From Eikenella halliae (lineage in GTDB: Bacteria > Pseudomonadota > Gammaproteobacteria > Burkholderiales > Neisseriaceae), in assembly GCF_001648475.1 (NCBI RefSeq), contig NZ_LXSQ01000021.1, positions 62,001 to 126,000 on the forward strand: a DNA stretch of 64,000 nt, read 5' to 3'. The notes beneath the pieces were generated by a model, which was not told where the DNA came from, ran no database searches, and worked only from the letters and a program-made list of their open reading frames with translations. Position 1 is the first letter of the stretch; every line of letters begins with the position of its first letter. Shown piece by piece: positions 1-8,844 of this stretch. The translations under genes and the position numbers were made by a program.

Positions 1-399
1 TGGATACCGCTGATTCCGCTGTATAGCGCGCGGGTTTTGTCGGTGGAGCCGACCATGCTCTCCGGCACGAATTATCAAATCATCAAGCAGCCGGTGCATT
101 GGGGGCAGGCTCGGCGGATATGGGCGTACACGCTCGGCATACCCGCGCTGCTTGCCTTGTTTGTTTGGATGGTGGACGTGTTGGATTCATTATCGCCGCT
201 GGCGGGGCAAATCTCATTTTGGCTGGCGGTGGGCGCGATGTTTGCCTACGCCCTTTTGCCGTTTTTCCTGCGTTACCGAGCCTGCAAGGCAATCGGTTTG
301 CGCTACAAAGAGCTGAAAGTCTCACCGATTACTTGGCTGGCAATCGTGTTGCTGTTGCTTGCCATCGGTTATGTGGCGTTTTTTGGAAACCAACTATAG
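1..399 (+). CDS. Hypothetical multi-pass membrane protein, 5' partial
   Basis: The frame is open from base 1, so the true start probably lies before the window; a TTG at 37 and an ATG at 55 are internal alternatives. The visible 130 or so residues hold three hydrophobic stretches separated by short charged loops (around IWAYTLGIPALLALFVWMV, then ISFWLAVGAMFAYALLPFF, then WLAIVLLLLAIGYVAFF), so this is an inner-membrane protein with at least three helices. I do not recognise the family and see no catalytic motif. It ends 27 bases before an inverted pair of DUS-like words that could terminate it, and it converges on rarD. Confidence 0.6.
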   Translation, partial: WIPLIPLYSARVLSVEPTMLSGTNYQIIKQPVHWGQARRIWAYTLGIPALLALFVWMVDVLDSLSPLAGQISFWLAVGAMFAYALLPFFLRYRACKAIGLRYKELKVSPITWLAIVLLLLAIGYVAFFGNQL

Positions 400-426
400 C
401 GAAGGCCTGGAATCGGCTCAATCTTG

Positions 427-466
427 AGGCTGCCTGAAAATCGGTAAAGCGGTTTTCAGGCAGCCT
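427..466. terminator. Inverted pair of variant DUS (AGGCTGCCTGAA)
   Basis: AGGCTGCCTGAA at 427-438 is matched by its complement at 455-466, giving a hairpin between convergent genes. The word differs by one base (G for A) from the dialect used in the rest of the window and equals the word reported for Simonsiella. The rarD stop codon lies inside the right copy. Confidence 0.6.
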
Positions 467-1355
467 TTGTTTTACGTGCGCCCCACACAAACAGCGCCAC
501 GCCCGCCCATACCCACAGATAACCGGCAAATTGCATACGGCTGAACGGCTCGTGGAAGGCGGTGAGGCCGAGTAGGAATTGCAGGCTGGGCGAAAGGTAT
601 TGCAATATGCCGATGGTGGTGAGGCGGATGCGTTGCGCGGCGGCGGCAAACAGCAGCAGCGGAATCATGGTGGCGGCACCGCTGCCAATCACAATGGCCA
701 AGGGCAGGGGTGGCAGTTGGGCGAAAACCAGGCTGCCGTGTCGATAGTGCCAGCTCAGATACAGGAGGGCAAAGGGCAGCAGCATCAGGGTTTCCAGCGT
801 GAAGCCGGGTAGGGCGGGAAGCGGAGCGAGTTTGCGCAATAGGCCGTATATGCTCCAGCTCACGCCGATGCCCAGTGCAATCCAAGGCATCTGCCCGCCC
901 CATGCGGAAAGCCACACCACGCCTACGATGGCTAAAAGAATCGCGCCGATTTGCAGCGGGCGCAGGGCTTCGCGCAGAAACAGGCGGCCGCAGAAGATGC
1001 TGGCGAGGGGTGCGATGAAGTAGCCCAGGCTGGCTTGCAATACCTGCCGTTGGGTGATGGCGGCCAAATAGAGCAGCCAGTTTGCCGCCAATAGGGTGGA
1101 ACAGAGGGCGAAGGCGGTAAGGGTTTGGCGGCTTTTGATGGCTTGTGCGAGCAGGGTGCGGGCGGAAGGCGAGCAGGCTACCGCACCGATGGCGAGCAGC
1201 GATGCCCATACGATGCGGTGTGCCATCAGTTGACCGGCGCCGATGGGCTGGCCGACCAGGGGCAGCCAGTAGAGTGGGAAAAAGCCCCAAATCAGATAAC
1301 AGCCGATAACACAGTAGAGGCCGCGGCGGTATTCGGTGGAGTGGGTGGTATTCAT
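456..1355 (-). CDS. rarD: RarD-like EamA-family transporter
   Basis: This 299-residue protein starts at the ATG at 1355; the frame runs on upstream, but that part includes a DUS and reads as non-coding. It is almost entirely hydrophobic, with about ten helices in two EamA repeats, and opens with RRGLYCVIGCYLIWGFFPLYW, typical of RarD proteins. RarD is an inner-membrane member of the drug/metabolite transporter superfamily; its substrate is not firmly known, and the chloramphenicol-resistance label is historical. The last residues KTKAA and the TGA stop are encoded by a variant DUS at 455-466. Confidence 0.88.
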   Translation of the reverse strand: MNTTHSTEYRRGLYCVIGCYLIWGFFPLYWLPLVGQPIGAGQLMAHRIVWASLLAIGAVACSPSARTLLAQAIKSRQTLTAFALCSTLLAANWLLYLAAITQRQVLQASLGYFIAPLASIFCGRLFLREALRPLQIGAILLAIVGVVWLSAWGGQMPWIALGIGVSWSIYGLLRKLAPLPALPGFTLETLMLLPFALLYLSWHYRHGSLVFAQLPPLPLAIVIGSGAATMIPLLLFAAAAQRIRLTTIGILQYLSPSLQFLLGLTAFHEPFSRMQFAGYLWVWAGVALFVWGARKTKAA

Positions 1356-1553
1356 GATGTGTTGGCGGATGGTGTGGAGGCTACCTGAAAGTTTTGGTTT
1401 CAGTGCGGAGAGAGCTAAACATTTGTATTTCCCGATATGGATGCGCTGCGTTGTACGGTTTGTGGCCAAGCCGCCATCTGGTATGGACAATCAGTATTGA
1501 ATGAGAAAACAGAACGCATTGAGATAGCCTGCTTGTTGATATGAAAACGGTAG

Positions 1554-1593
1554 AGGCTACCTGAAAATCCGTCGGGTATTTTTCAGGTAGCCT
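1554..1593. terminator. Inverted DUS pair after pilU
   Basis: AGGCTACCTGAA at 1554-1565 pairs with TTCAGGTAGCCT at 1582-1593. It lies 24 bases beyond the pilU stop and is the likely transcript end of pilT-pilU. Confidence 0.65.
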
Positions 1594-1617
1594 CTATCAG
1601 CCTTTGGTTCGGGCTGC

Positions 1618-3351
1618 TTACATCAGGTTCAAATCATTTACGCGTTCGAAGATATGCGTGCTTTCGCGGCCTTCTTCGTAGAGCTTGATGCGCAGGCGCA
1701 AGTCGTTGGCAGATTCGGCCTGGCGCAGGGCTTCGTCGTAGTCGATTTCGCCGTTGATGTAGAGGCGGAACAAGTCTTGGTCGAAGGTTTGCATGCCGTC
1801 GTCTTCGGCGCGTTCCATCAGTTCGCGGGCTTCCAAAAGCTCGTTTTTGAACACGTGGTCCTGCATGGCGGGGGTGTTGATGAGCAGGTCGATGATGGCG
1901 TTTCGGCCTTTGCCGCCTTTTTTCAGCACCAGGCGCTGGCCGATAATGGCCACCAGGTTCAGCGCCAAATCCATCAGAATCTGCTGATGCCGCTCTTCGG
2001 GATACAAGTTCATAATACGCTCAACGGTTTGGCTGGCGTTGGTGGCGTGGATGGTGAAGAAGCACAAGTGGCCGGTTTGCGCCAGTTGCAGGGCATATTC
2101 CATGGAGTGTTCGTTACGCACCTCACCCACGCAGACTACGTCGGGCGCCTGACGCATGGCGCTTTGTACCGCCGCGCCCCAGCTGTGGGTATCGAGGCCG
2201 ACTTCGCGCTGGGTGATGATGCTCTTGATCGGGCTGTGGATATACTCGATCGGGTCTTCGATGGTTACGATGTGGCCGGCGGAGTGTTTGTTGCGCCAGT
2301 CGAGCATCGCGGCCTGCGAAGTGGATTTACCGGAACCGGTAGGGCCGGCCAGAATAATCAGGCCGCGCTTGCGCATGGAAAGCTCTTTGAGCACTTGCGG
2401 CAGGCGGAGGTCGTCAATGGTAAGGATGTTGGTGGTGATGCGGCGCATTACCAAGCCGATACGGCCTTGTTCGTGGTAGGCATTCACACGGAAACGGATG
2501 CCGTTTTGTGATTGCAGGGAGTAGTTCAGCTCCCATTCCACCGGGAATTTGGCTTTCTGCTCGTCGTTGAAGGTGGAGTAAACGATTTGTGCGGCTTCTT
2601 CTTCGGTAAGCGGTTTTACCGGAATCGGCACCAGCGTGCCATCGATTTTGAACGAGGGCGGGAAGTTGCTGCTGATGAAGATATCGGAAGCGTTGCGTTT
2701 GAGTGATTCATCGGCCATTTTTTCCAGCAGCGGGTGCAGTTTGGCACGCTCACGGGTTAAGTGCTGATTCGGGCCGTGGCCGACCGGCTGAGCGGGCTCG
2801 GCGTGCAGCGGCGGGTGGTTGGATGCGGCCGGTGCAGGGCGTGCGGCGGGCTGCTGCAGCGCGGCTTGGGGCTGCGGCGCAGGTTGGGCTTGTTGCTGCA
2901 CAGGTTGCGGCTGAACCGGAGCTTGTTGCGGCTGAGCCGTGGCTTGTTGCTGTTGCAAAGTCGGCCTCGGCTGGGCAGGCTGAGCCGGAGCCTGCATCGG
3001 CTGGGCAGCGTTGGGCGCGAGGGCGGCGGCGTATTTGGATTTGAGCCTGGGCTGCTGCGGCTCTGCTGCCCGAGGTTGCGCCGGCTGTGCGGGCGGTGCA
3101 GGCGGGGTGATAGGCTGTGCCACGAAATCGGGCTCGATCAACTCCGGCTCGCCGAATGCGCTTTCGGGCAAATCGGGCAGCGGCGGAATATCGAGCGTGC
3201 CGGCAGCCAGCTGGCTTTCCACGGCGGCCAAATCGCCATTCGGCATCATGGTAGAGGCAACGGGGGTAGGCTCGGGAGGCATATCGCCACGTTGGTTGGC
3301 CATTTCGGAGAGCAGCTCGGCCAAGTTTTGTTTGTGCTGATCGTTTGACAT
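1618..3351 (-). CDS. pilU: PilU-type pilus retraction ATPase with long N-terminal extension
   Basis: The protein has 577 residues, against roughly 370-410 for usual PilU. The ATPase core spans about residues 200-577: Walker A GPTGSGKST at 336-344, an Asp-box IEDPIEY near 364-370, Walker B DVVCVGE at 404-410 and a His-box TGHLCFFTIHATNA near 427. PilU is the cytoplasmic PilT-dependent retraction ATPase at the base of type IV pili and supports twitching under load. Residues from about 75 to 195 are a low-complexity Pro/Gln/Ala stretch that accounts for the extra length. The gene lies 27 bases after pilT on the same strand, so the two are probably cotranscribed. Confidence 0.93.
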   Translation of the reverse strand: MSNDQHKQNLAELLSEMANQRGDMPPEPTPVASTMMPNGDLAAVESQLAAGTLDIPPLPDLPESAFGEPELIEPDFVAQPITPPAPPAQPAQPRAAEPQQPRLKSKYAAALAPNAAQPMQAPAQPAQPRPTLQQQQATAQPQQAPVQPQPVQQQAQPAPQPQAALQQPAARPAPAASNHPPLHAEPAQPVGHGPNQHLTRERAKLHPLLEKMADESLKRNASDIFISSNFPPSFKIDGTLVPIPVKPLTEEEAAQIVYSTFNDEQKAKFPVEWELNYSLQSQNGIRFRVNAYHEQGRIGLVMRRITTNILTIDDLRLPQVLKELSMRKRGLIILAGPTGSGKSTSQAAMLDWRNKHSAGHIVTIEDPIEYIHSPIKSIITQREVGLDTHSWGAAVQSAMRQAPDVVCVGEVRNEHSMEYALQLAQTGHLCFFTIHATNASQTVERIMNLYPEERHQQILMDLALNLVAIIGQRLVLKKGGKGRNAIIDLLINTPAMQDHVFKNELLEARELMERAEDDGMQTFDQDLFRLYINGEIDYDEALRQAESANDLRLRIKLYEEGRESTHIFERVNDLNLM

Positions 3352-3378
3352 GATGTTTTCCCTTGTACGATTGTCGGT

Positions 3379-4419
3379 TTAGACGAGTTGGTCGGGGTTG
3401 GCGGCTTTGGCGCGTGCGGCATCGATGCTGATTACACCGCGTTTGAGCAGTGCCTGCAGGGATTGGTCGAGCGTCTGCATGCCGTGTGCCTGGCCGGTTT
3501 GCAGGGCAGAACCGATTTGGGCGATTTTGTTTTCGCGGATCAGGTTGCGCACGGCGGCGGTGGAAATCAGGATTTCGTGCGCAGCCACGCGGCCTTTGCC
3601 GTCTTTGGTTTTGAGCAGGGTTTGCGAAATCACGGCGCGCAGCGATTCGGAAAGCATGGAGCGCACCATCTCTTTTTCGCCTGCGGGGAACACGTCGATG
3701 ATACGGTCCACGGTTTTGGCGGCACCGGTGGTATGCAGGGTGGCGAATACCAAGTGGCCGGTTTCGGCGGCGGTGAGCGCCAAGCCGATGGTTTCCGGGT
3801 CACGCATCTCACCCACCAGGATGATATCCGGGTCTTCACGCAATGCGGAGCGCAGGGCGTTGGCGAAGCTGTGGGTGTGTTGGTGCAGTTCGCGTTGGTT
3901 TACCAGGCACTGCTTACTTTCGTGCACAAACTCGATCGGGTCTTCGATGGTGAGGATGTGGTGATGATGGTTTTCGTTGATGTAGTTGATCATCGCCGCC
4001 AGGGTGGTGGATTTACCGGAACCGGTAGGGCCGGTTACCAGTACCAGGCCGCGCGGTTGGTCGGAAATTTTTTGGAACACTTTGGGGGCGTTCAATTCTT
4101 CCAGCGTGAGTACTTTGCTGGGAATGGTACGGAACACGGCGGCCGGGCCGCGCTCGGTGTTGAAGGCGTTCACACGGAAACGGGCGATGTTGGGCAGCTC
4201 GAAGGAAAAGTCGGTTTCCAGCCGTTGTTGGTAGTCTTTGCGCTGGTGGTCGTTCATGATGGAGGCGATCATGTTGCCCACTTCTTCGGCGCTCATTTCC
4301 GGCAGGTTGATGCGGCGCACGTCGCCGTGCACGCGGATCATGGGTGGCAGGCCGGCGGAGAGGTGCAAGTCGGATGCTTTGTTTTTCACGCTGAACGCGA
4401 GTAAGTCGGTAATCTGCAT
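3379..4419 (-). CDS. pilT: Type IV pilus retraction ATPase PilT
   Basis: At 346 residues this is the normal PilT length. It has Walker A GPTGSGKST at 130-138, Asp-box TIEDPIEF, Walker B DIILVGEMRD, His-box GHLVFATLHTT, and the C-terminal AVRNLIRE, a one-residue variant of the AIRNLIRE motif needed for retraction in PilT. The hexameric ATPase drives pilin disassembly, and so twitching and pilus-mediated DNA uptake. It is the first gene of a pilT-pilU pair and is divergent from the exporter gene at 4686. Confidence 0.97.
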   Translation of the reverse strand: MQITDLLAFSVKNKASDLHLSAGLPPMIRVHGDVRRINLPEMSAEEVGNMIASIMNDHQRKDYQQRLETDFSFELPNIARFRVNAFNTERGPAAVFRTIPSKVLTLEELNAPKVFQKISDQPRGLVLVTGPTGSGKSTTLAAMINYINENHHHHILTIEDPIEFVHESKQCLVNQRELHQHTHSFANALRSALREDPDIILVGEMRDPETIGLALTAAETGHLVFATLHTTGAAKTVDRIIDVFPAGEKEMVRSMLSESLRAVISQTLLKTKDGKGRVAAHEILISTAAVRNLIRENKIAQIGSALQTGQAHGMQTLDQSLQALLKRGVISIDAARAKAANPDQLV

Positions 4420-4606
4420 GGCTTTTGAAACTCCCTTTTCAGTAAATTTTTTTGCAGTTTTGCTAAAAACAGTTCATTGTAAATAAAGATGGCGGGATAA
4501 ATAAAGGAAAACTTGTATTTTCCTGTAAAATTGGCGGTTATCTGAAACAGGGTGCGCGGTTTCGGCCTGTTTCCGGCTTTAGGCCGGGATGGCGGCGGCC
4601 AGGCAG

Positions 4607-4646
4607 GGGCTACCTGAAAACCTGTTTTCCCGTTTTCAGGTAGCCT
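4607..4646. repeat. Inverted DUS pair in the pilT/exporter divergent gap
   Basis: GGGCTACCTGAA (one mismatch) at 4607-4618 pairs with TTCAGGTAGCCT at 4635-4646. Both neighbours start away from it, so unlike most pairs here it cannot end a visible gene; it sits in the 5' region of the exporter. Confidence 0.7.
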
Positions 4647-4685
4647 CACATCCGATACTAACGATAGAACGTACCTTCCCATTCC

Positions 4686-6077
4686 ATGATGACCCCGCAA
4701 CAAAAAGGCCTGGCCTGGACGGCGGCGATGGCGCTGTTTATGCAGTCGCTGGACGCCACCATTTTGAACACCGCATTGCCGGTGATGTCGGCGAGCCTGC
4801 ACGAATCGCCGCTGCAGATGGAGCTGGCCATCATCAGCTACGCGCTCACCGTGGCCGCGCTGATTCCGCTCTCCGGCTGGCTGGCTGATCGGTTGGGTAC
4901 GCTCAACGTGTTCCGGCTGGCGGTGGCGGTGTTCGTGCTCGGTTCGGTGGCCTGCGCCGTGTCGCCCACGCTGGATTGGCTGGTGGCCGCGCGGATACTG
5001 CAGGGCGCTGGCGGCGCGCTGATGCTGCCGGTGGCGCGGCTGGCGATTATCCGCACCGTGCCCAAATCGGAATTGGTGGCGGCGTGGAATTTAATGTCGA
5101 TGACCGGCCTCATCGGCCCCATCGTCGGGCCGATTTTGGGCGGCTGGATGGCGGTAAATCTTTCTTGGCACTGGATTTTCTTCATCAATATCCCCATCGG
5201 CCTGTTCGGCATTGCCATTGCCGGACGCTATATGCCCAATATGCGGGCCGCCGTGCAGCCCTTGGATTGGCTGGGCTTTTTGCTGTTTGCCGGCGGCCTG
5301 GTGGGGGTTACCTACGGGCTGGAGCTGGCGGCGGAAAACCTGCACAACGGCCGCCGCGCCCTAGTAGTTATCGGGCTGGGCGCGGCGGCCATGTGGCTGT
5401 ATGCCGCGTATGCGCGGCGTGCTAAAAACCCGCTGCTGCCACTTTCGCTGTTCCAGGTGCACACGTTCAGCGTCGGGCTGGCGGCAAACCTGATGTTCCG
5501 TGTGCTTTCTTCCGGCATTCCCTTCCTGGTGCCGCTGATGCTTCAGGTAGCCTTCGGCTACAATGCCGAAATGGCGGGCTGGATGCTGGCGCCGGTGGCA
5601 TTGAGCTCGATTCTGATGAAACCGTTTACCGCGCCGATTCTGGTGCGCTTCGGCTATAAGGCCACGCTCTTGGGCGTGGCCGTGGCCATGTCGGCCGTGG
5701 TGGCCGCGCTGTCGCTGCTCGATTCGCGCAGCTCGATAACGTTTTATATGCTGCTGGCCACCTGCTTCGGCCTGTGCCAATCCCTGATGTTTACCGCCAT
5801 CAACACCCTCACCGTCGGCGATTTGTCGAACGAAGAAGCCAGCGCGGGCTCGACCATGCTAAGCGTGGTGCAGCAGGTGGGCATCGGCATCGGCATTGCC
5901 GTGGCCGCCGTGATTTTGGGCGCATACCGTGCCGCCGTTGGCGAAACCGGCGCGTTGCTGGAACAGGCCTTCAGCTACACCTACCTGTCACTTGCCACCT
6001 TCGGCCTGGTGCTGCTGTGGCTGTTGGCCAAACTGCATTCCGGCGACGGCGGGCATTTAAACCGTAAGGCTACCTGA
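4686..6077 (+). CDS. MdtD-like MFS drug exporter (DHA2 type)
   Basis: A 463-residue major facilitator protein with about 14 predicted helices. The start LFMQSLDATILNTALP is the motif C/D1 region of DHA2 drug:proton antiporters and closely recalls E. coli MdtD/YegB; GWLADRLG is the A motif and GPIVGPILGGWM the C motif. It probably exports toxic compounds from the cytoplasm by proton exchange; the substrate cannot be read from the sequence. Two adjacent ATGs (4686 and 4689) are possible starts. The last residues RKAT and the TGA stop are formed by a DUS at 6067-6078, and another DUS is inside the gene at 5542. Confidence 0.88.
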   Translation: MMTPQQKGLAWTAAMALFMQSLDATILNTALPVMSASLHESPLQMELAIISYALTVAALIPLSGWLADRLGTLNVFRLAVAVFVLGSVACAVSPTLDWLVAARILQGAGGALMLPVARLAIIRTVPKSELVAAWNLMSMTGLIGPIVGPILGGWMAVNLSWHWIFFINIPIGLFGIAIAGRYMPNMRAAVQPLDWLGFLLFAGGLVGVTYGLELAAENLHNGRRALVVIGLGAAAMWLYAAYARRAKNPLLPLSLFQVHTFSVGLAANLMFRVLSSGIPFLVPLMLQVAFGYNAEMAGWMLAPVALSSILMKPFTAPILVRFGYKATLLGVAVAMSAVVAALSLLDSRSSITFYMLLATCFGLCQSLMFTAINTLTVGDLSNEEASAGSTMLSVVQQVGIGIGIAVAAVILGAYRAAVGETGALLEQAFSYTYLSLATFGLVLLWLLAKLHSGDGGHLNRKAT

Positions 6078-6116
6078 AACCTTCATCCGTACATTTGAAC
6101 AGATTTGAAAGCCATC

Positions 6117-6608
6117 ATGAGCAATACCACCCCCAACTACATTACCCCAGTCGGCTGGCAGGCATTGAAAGACGAGCTCTATCAGCTGGTGAACAAAGAG
6201 CGCCCCGAAATCGTGCAAATCGTCAACTGGGCCGCCTCCAACGGCGACCGCAGCGAAAACGGCGATTATCTCTACGGCAAGCGCCGTATGCGCGAAATCG
6301 ACCGCCGCATCCGCTTCCTCACCAAACGGCTGGAAGCGGCGCAAGTGGTCGATCCCGAAACCCGCGAAGCCACCGACCAAATCTTTTTCGGCGCCACCGT
6401 AGAGCTGCTGCGCGGCAACGGCGAAGAGCAAACCGTGCGCATCGTGGGCGTGGACGAAATCGACACTGCCCGCCACAAAATTTCCTGGACTTCCCCGCTC
6501 GCCCGTGCCCTGCTCAAAGCCCGCGAAGGCGACGAAATCGTGTTCCACGGGCCGGAAGGCCGAGAGGAAATCGAAGTGTTGGCCGTGAGTTACGAGAAGA
6601 TAGAGTAG
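6117..6608 (+). CDS. greB: Transcription elongation factor GreB
   Basis: The 163-residue protein starts at the ATG at 6117; a TTG 12 bases upstream is less likely. It opens with the GreA/GreB coiled-coil domain (YITPVGWQALKDELYQL, then NGDRSENGDYLYGKRRMREID), whose acidic tip DRSENGDY inserts into the RNA polymerase secondary channel and stimulates cleavage of backtracked RNA. The C-terminal FKBP-like domain ends with EGREEIEVLAVSYE. The basic KRRMREIDRRIRFLTKRL segment favours GreB over GreA. It follows the exporter with a short gap and is probably separately translated from the same transcript. Confidence 0.93.
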   Translation: MSNTTPNYITPVGWQALKDELYQLVNKERPEIVQIVNWAASNGDRSENGDYLYGKRRMREIDRRIRFLTKRLEAAQVVDPETREATDQIFFGATVELLRGNGEEQTVRIVGVDEIDTARHKISWTSPLARALLKAREGDEIVFHGPEGREEIEVLAVSYEKIE

Positions 6609-6624
6609 TCGTGTTGGAGGACAA

Positions 6625-6728
6625 TATAGTGAATTAACAAAAATCAGGACAAGGCGACGAGCCGCAGGCAGTACAGATAGTACGGTAAGTCGAGGCAACG
6701 CTGTACTGGTTTTTGTTAATTCACTATA
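6625..6728. repeat. Correia-type repeat element, 104 bp
   Basis: It starts TATAGTGAATTAACAAAAA and ends with the inverted copy, with the core GGACAAGGCGACGAGCCGCA and a TACAGATAGTAC palindrome. This is the short form of the neisserial Correia element (CREE), a non-autonomous miniature inverted-repeat element. It sits between the convergent genes greB and dsbD. Confidence 0.85.
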
Positions 6729-6732
6729 AATA

Positions 6733-6760
6733 AGGCTACCTGAAACTTTTCAGGTAGCCT
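6733..6760. terminator. Inverted DUS pair between greB and dsbD
   Basis: AGGCTACCTGAA at 6733-6744 and TTCAGGTAGCCT at 6749-6760, with only four bases between, form a tight hairpin followed by TTTGCT. The genes converge here, so it may end both transcripts. Confidence 0.75.
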
Positions 6761-6781
6761 TTGCTCTTATTCCAACCGGCT

Positions 6782-8563
6782 TCAGGAAACCTGCTGCCGA
6801 TACCATTCGATAAATGCCGCCGGCTCGGTGAAGCCGATGAGCGGGCTGCTGCGGCGGCCGTCAGGATGGATAACGAAGATGCCGGGTGGGCCGGGCAGGC
6901 CGTATTCCTGCAACAGCGCGCGCTGCTCAGGCGTGTTGTCGGTGAGGTCGATTTTGAATACGCGATCGGGCGGCACAGCGGCCTGCACTTCGGGGCGGCT
7001 GAAGGTTTTGTGTTCCATCTCCTTGCAGCTGGCGCACCAGTCGGCATAAAAATCCAGCACCACCGGCTTGCCGCTGGCCAAGGCCTGTTGCATGGCACTG
7101 TTGAGCTGCTGCGGCGCGGTGAAGACCCGGTGCGCGGTTTGCTGCGGCGGGAACACGGTGAGCGCCTGGTGCAGGAAGGTGGGCTGCATGCGCACGCTCT
7201 GTACGGCGAAAAACACGCCCACGGTGAGCAGGAGGCTGCCCAGTCCCATGGCTAAAGGCCTGATTTGGTGGTTGCGCAGGTGTTTGCCCAACAGCAGGCC
7301 GCCGGGGATAACCAACAGCAGCGAATAAAGCGCCACGGTCAGGCCGTAGGGCAGGAAGGGGGCGGCCAGATACACGGCCACGGCCAACAGGATGATGCCG
7401 AAGGCGTGCTTGATGCCATTCATCCACGCGCCGGCCTTGGGCAGGATGTGCCCGCCGAATGTGCCCACCAAAACCAGCGGCACACCGGTGCCCAGCGCCA
7501 TGCTGTATAAGGCCAGGCCGCCCAGCGCGGCATCGCCGGTTTGGCCGATATAGCCCAAGGCCACGGCCAGGGGCGGTGCCACACAGGGGCCGACAATCAG
7601 TGCCGAGAGCATGCCCATCACAAACACGGAAGCCATTTTGCCGCCGGACAGCTTGCTGCTCTGCTGCTGGAAGTAGCTTTGAATAAAGGAGGGCAGCTGG
7701 ATGGTGAACACGTCGAACATACCCAGCGCCAGTACCACAATCAGCGCGGCGGCAGAAAGCACCACCCACGGCTGTTGCAGCCACACGGTGAGCAGCGAGC
7801 CGGTGAGCCCGGCCAGCACGCCCACGGCGGCATAGGTGAGCGCCAGCCCCTGCACGTAAACCGAAGACAAAACCAGCCCGCGGCGTTTGCCGGCATTGGC
7901 ACGGTCTCCCACGATGATGCCCGACACAATGGGCAGCAGGGGATACATGCAGGCGGTAAAACTCAAGCCAATGCCGAAACTAAAAAAAGCCAGCAGGTTT
8001 GCCCCCAATGTGTCGCGCGACAGGCTAAACGGGCTTTTGCGCGGCTGCGGCATGGGGCTGGCAGCGGGCGCACCGTTTTGCGGCGCGGTGAAGCGGCTGC
8101 TGCCGGCGGGCGGGGCGGCCGTGTCGCCATACACGCCCGTGCCTTTGATTTCCAGCGTTTTGCTTACTGGCGGATAGCACACGCCCGCATCCGCGCAGCC
8201 TTGGTAGGTGAGCGTGAGGCGGTAGGCGGCGGGTGTGGCGGATTGGAAGGGCAGTTTCACCACGGCTTGGTGGTAGTGCACGGTTTGCTTGCCGAAAAAC
8301 TCGTCTTCCTTTTCCTTGCCCGGCGAAAACTCAGCCGCGCCCAGCAGACCGGCCGGCTCGGTTTCCACATGGATTTTTTCTTGATAGAGATAGTAGCCGT
8401 TGGCAATTTGGAATTGCACGGCCACATCCTGCTCGCCCGCCGCCACCGTGGCGCGGAACGCCTGCTCCGCCGGCAGTAGCTGGCCGGCATCGATTGCATG
8501 CGCCGCCATGCCGGAGCACAACAGCACGGGCAGGATGAAAGATTGAATCAGTTTTTTAAACAT
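6782..8563 (-). CDS. dsbD: Thiol:disulfide interchange protein DsbD
   Basis: This 593-residue protein has the full DsbD plan: signal peptide (1-23), periplasmic N-domain with Cys123 and Cys129 (CADAGVCYPP), eight-helix membrane domain with Cys205 (CMYP) and Cys327 (GPCVAPP), and a C-terminal thioredoxin domain with C510-A-S-C513. It passes electrons from cytoplasmic thioredoxin to periplasmic partners, which include disulfide isomerases and the apocytochrome reduction route used by the ResB/CcsB system encoded at 42.8-46.1 kb. A DUS lies at 8566-8577, directly before the ATG, where its AGGT could act as the Shine-Dalgarno sequence. Confidence 0.96.
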   Translation of the reverse strand: MFKKLIQSFILPVLLCSGMAAHAIDAGQLLPAEQAFRATVAAGEQDVAVQFQIANGYYLYQEKIHVETEPAGLLGAAEFSPGKEKEDEFFGKQTVHYHQAVVKLPFQSATPAAYRLTLTYQGCADAGVCYPPVSKTLEIKGTGVYGDTAAPPAGSSRFTAPQNGAPAASPMPQPRKSPFSLSRDTLGANLLAFFSFGIGLSFTACMYPLLPIVSGIIVGDRANAGKRRGLVLSSVYVQGLALTYAAVGVLAGLTGSLLTVWLQQPWVVLSAAALIVVLALGMFDVFTIQLPSFIQSYFQQQSSKLSGGKMASVFVMGMLSALIVGPCVAPPLAVALGYIGQTGDAALGGLALYSMALGTGVPLVLVGTFGGHILPKAGAWMNGIKHAFGIILLAVAVYLAAPFLPYGLTVALYSLLLVIPGGLLLGKHLRNHQIRPLAMGLGSLLLTVGVFFAVQSVRMQPTFLHQALTVFPPQQTAHRVFTAPQQLNSAMQQALASGKPVVLDFYADWCASCKEMEHKTFSRPEVQAAVPPDRVFKIDLTDNTPEQRALLQEYGLPGPPGIFVIHPDGRRSSPLIGFTEPAAFIEWYRQQVS

Positions 8564-8781
8564 AAAGGCTACCTGAAAACGTTAGCTTCAGCGAAGCTGA
8601 AACAAGGGCACAAAAATGTGCGCGGATTATAAGGAAATAGTACCATGCCCGCCATGGGCTTAATTTAACAAAGCGATTGATGAAATTAACTTTGCCGCCA
8701 CAGGCTTGCTTATATAGACGAGCGATGCATGCCGTTTCTGACAGCTGCGGCAAAATAATTGTGCCCGCCGCCGCCTTTTCG

Positions 8782-8809
8782 CTTGAAAATCGGCCGCCCC
8801 GCCCCATTT
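8782..8809 (+). promoter_or_regulatory. Sigma-32-type heat-shock promoter of grpE
   Basis: CTTGAAA at 8782-8788, a 13-base spacer, and CCCCATTT at 8802-8809 match the sigma-32 consensus (CTTGAAA, 13-15 bases, CCCCATnT) exactly. It lies 35 bases before the grpE start. Confidence 0.88.
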
Positions 8810-8844
8810 GGCAGGGCAAAAGCTCTCTTTATAAAGGAATCTTT

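Noticed and set aside
3388..4404. Long open frame opposite pilT (and similar ones opposite guaB, resB, comM, tyrB and infB)
   Set aside because: They mirror conserved genes in GC-rich DNA, have Gly/His/Arg-biased composition without motifs, and lack ribosome-binding sites.
1618..4419. pilT and pilU as a recent duplication
   Set aside because: They are the ordinary PilT and PilU paralogues, divergent in sequence and normally adjacent.
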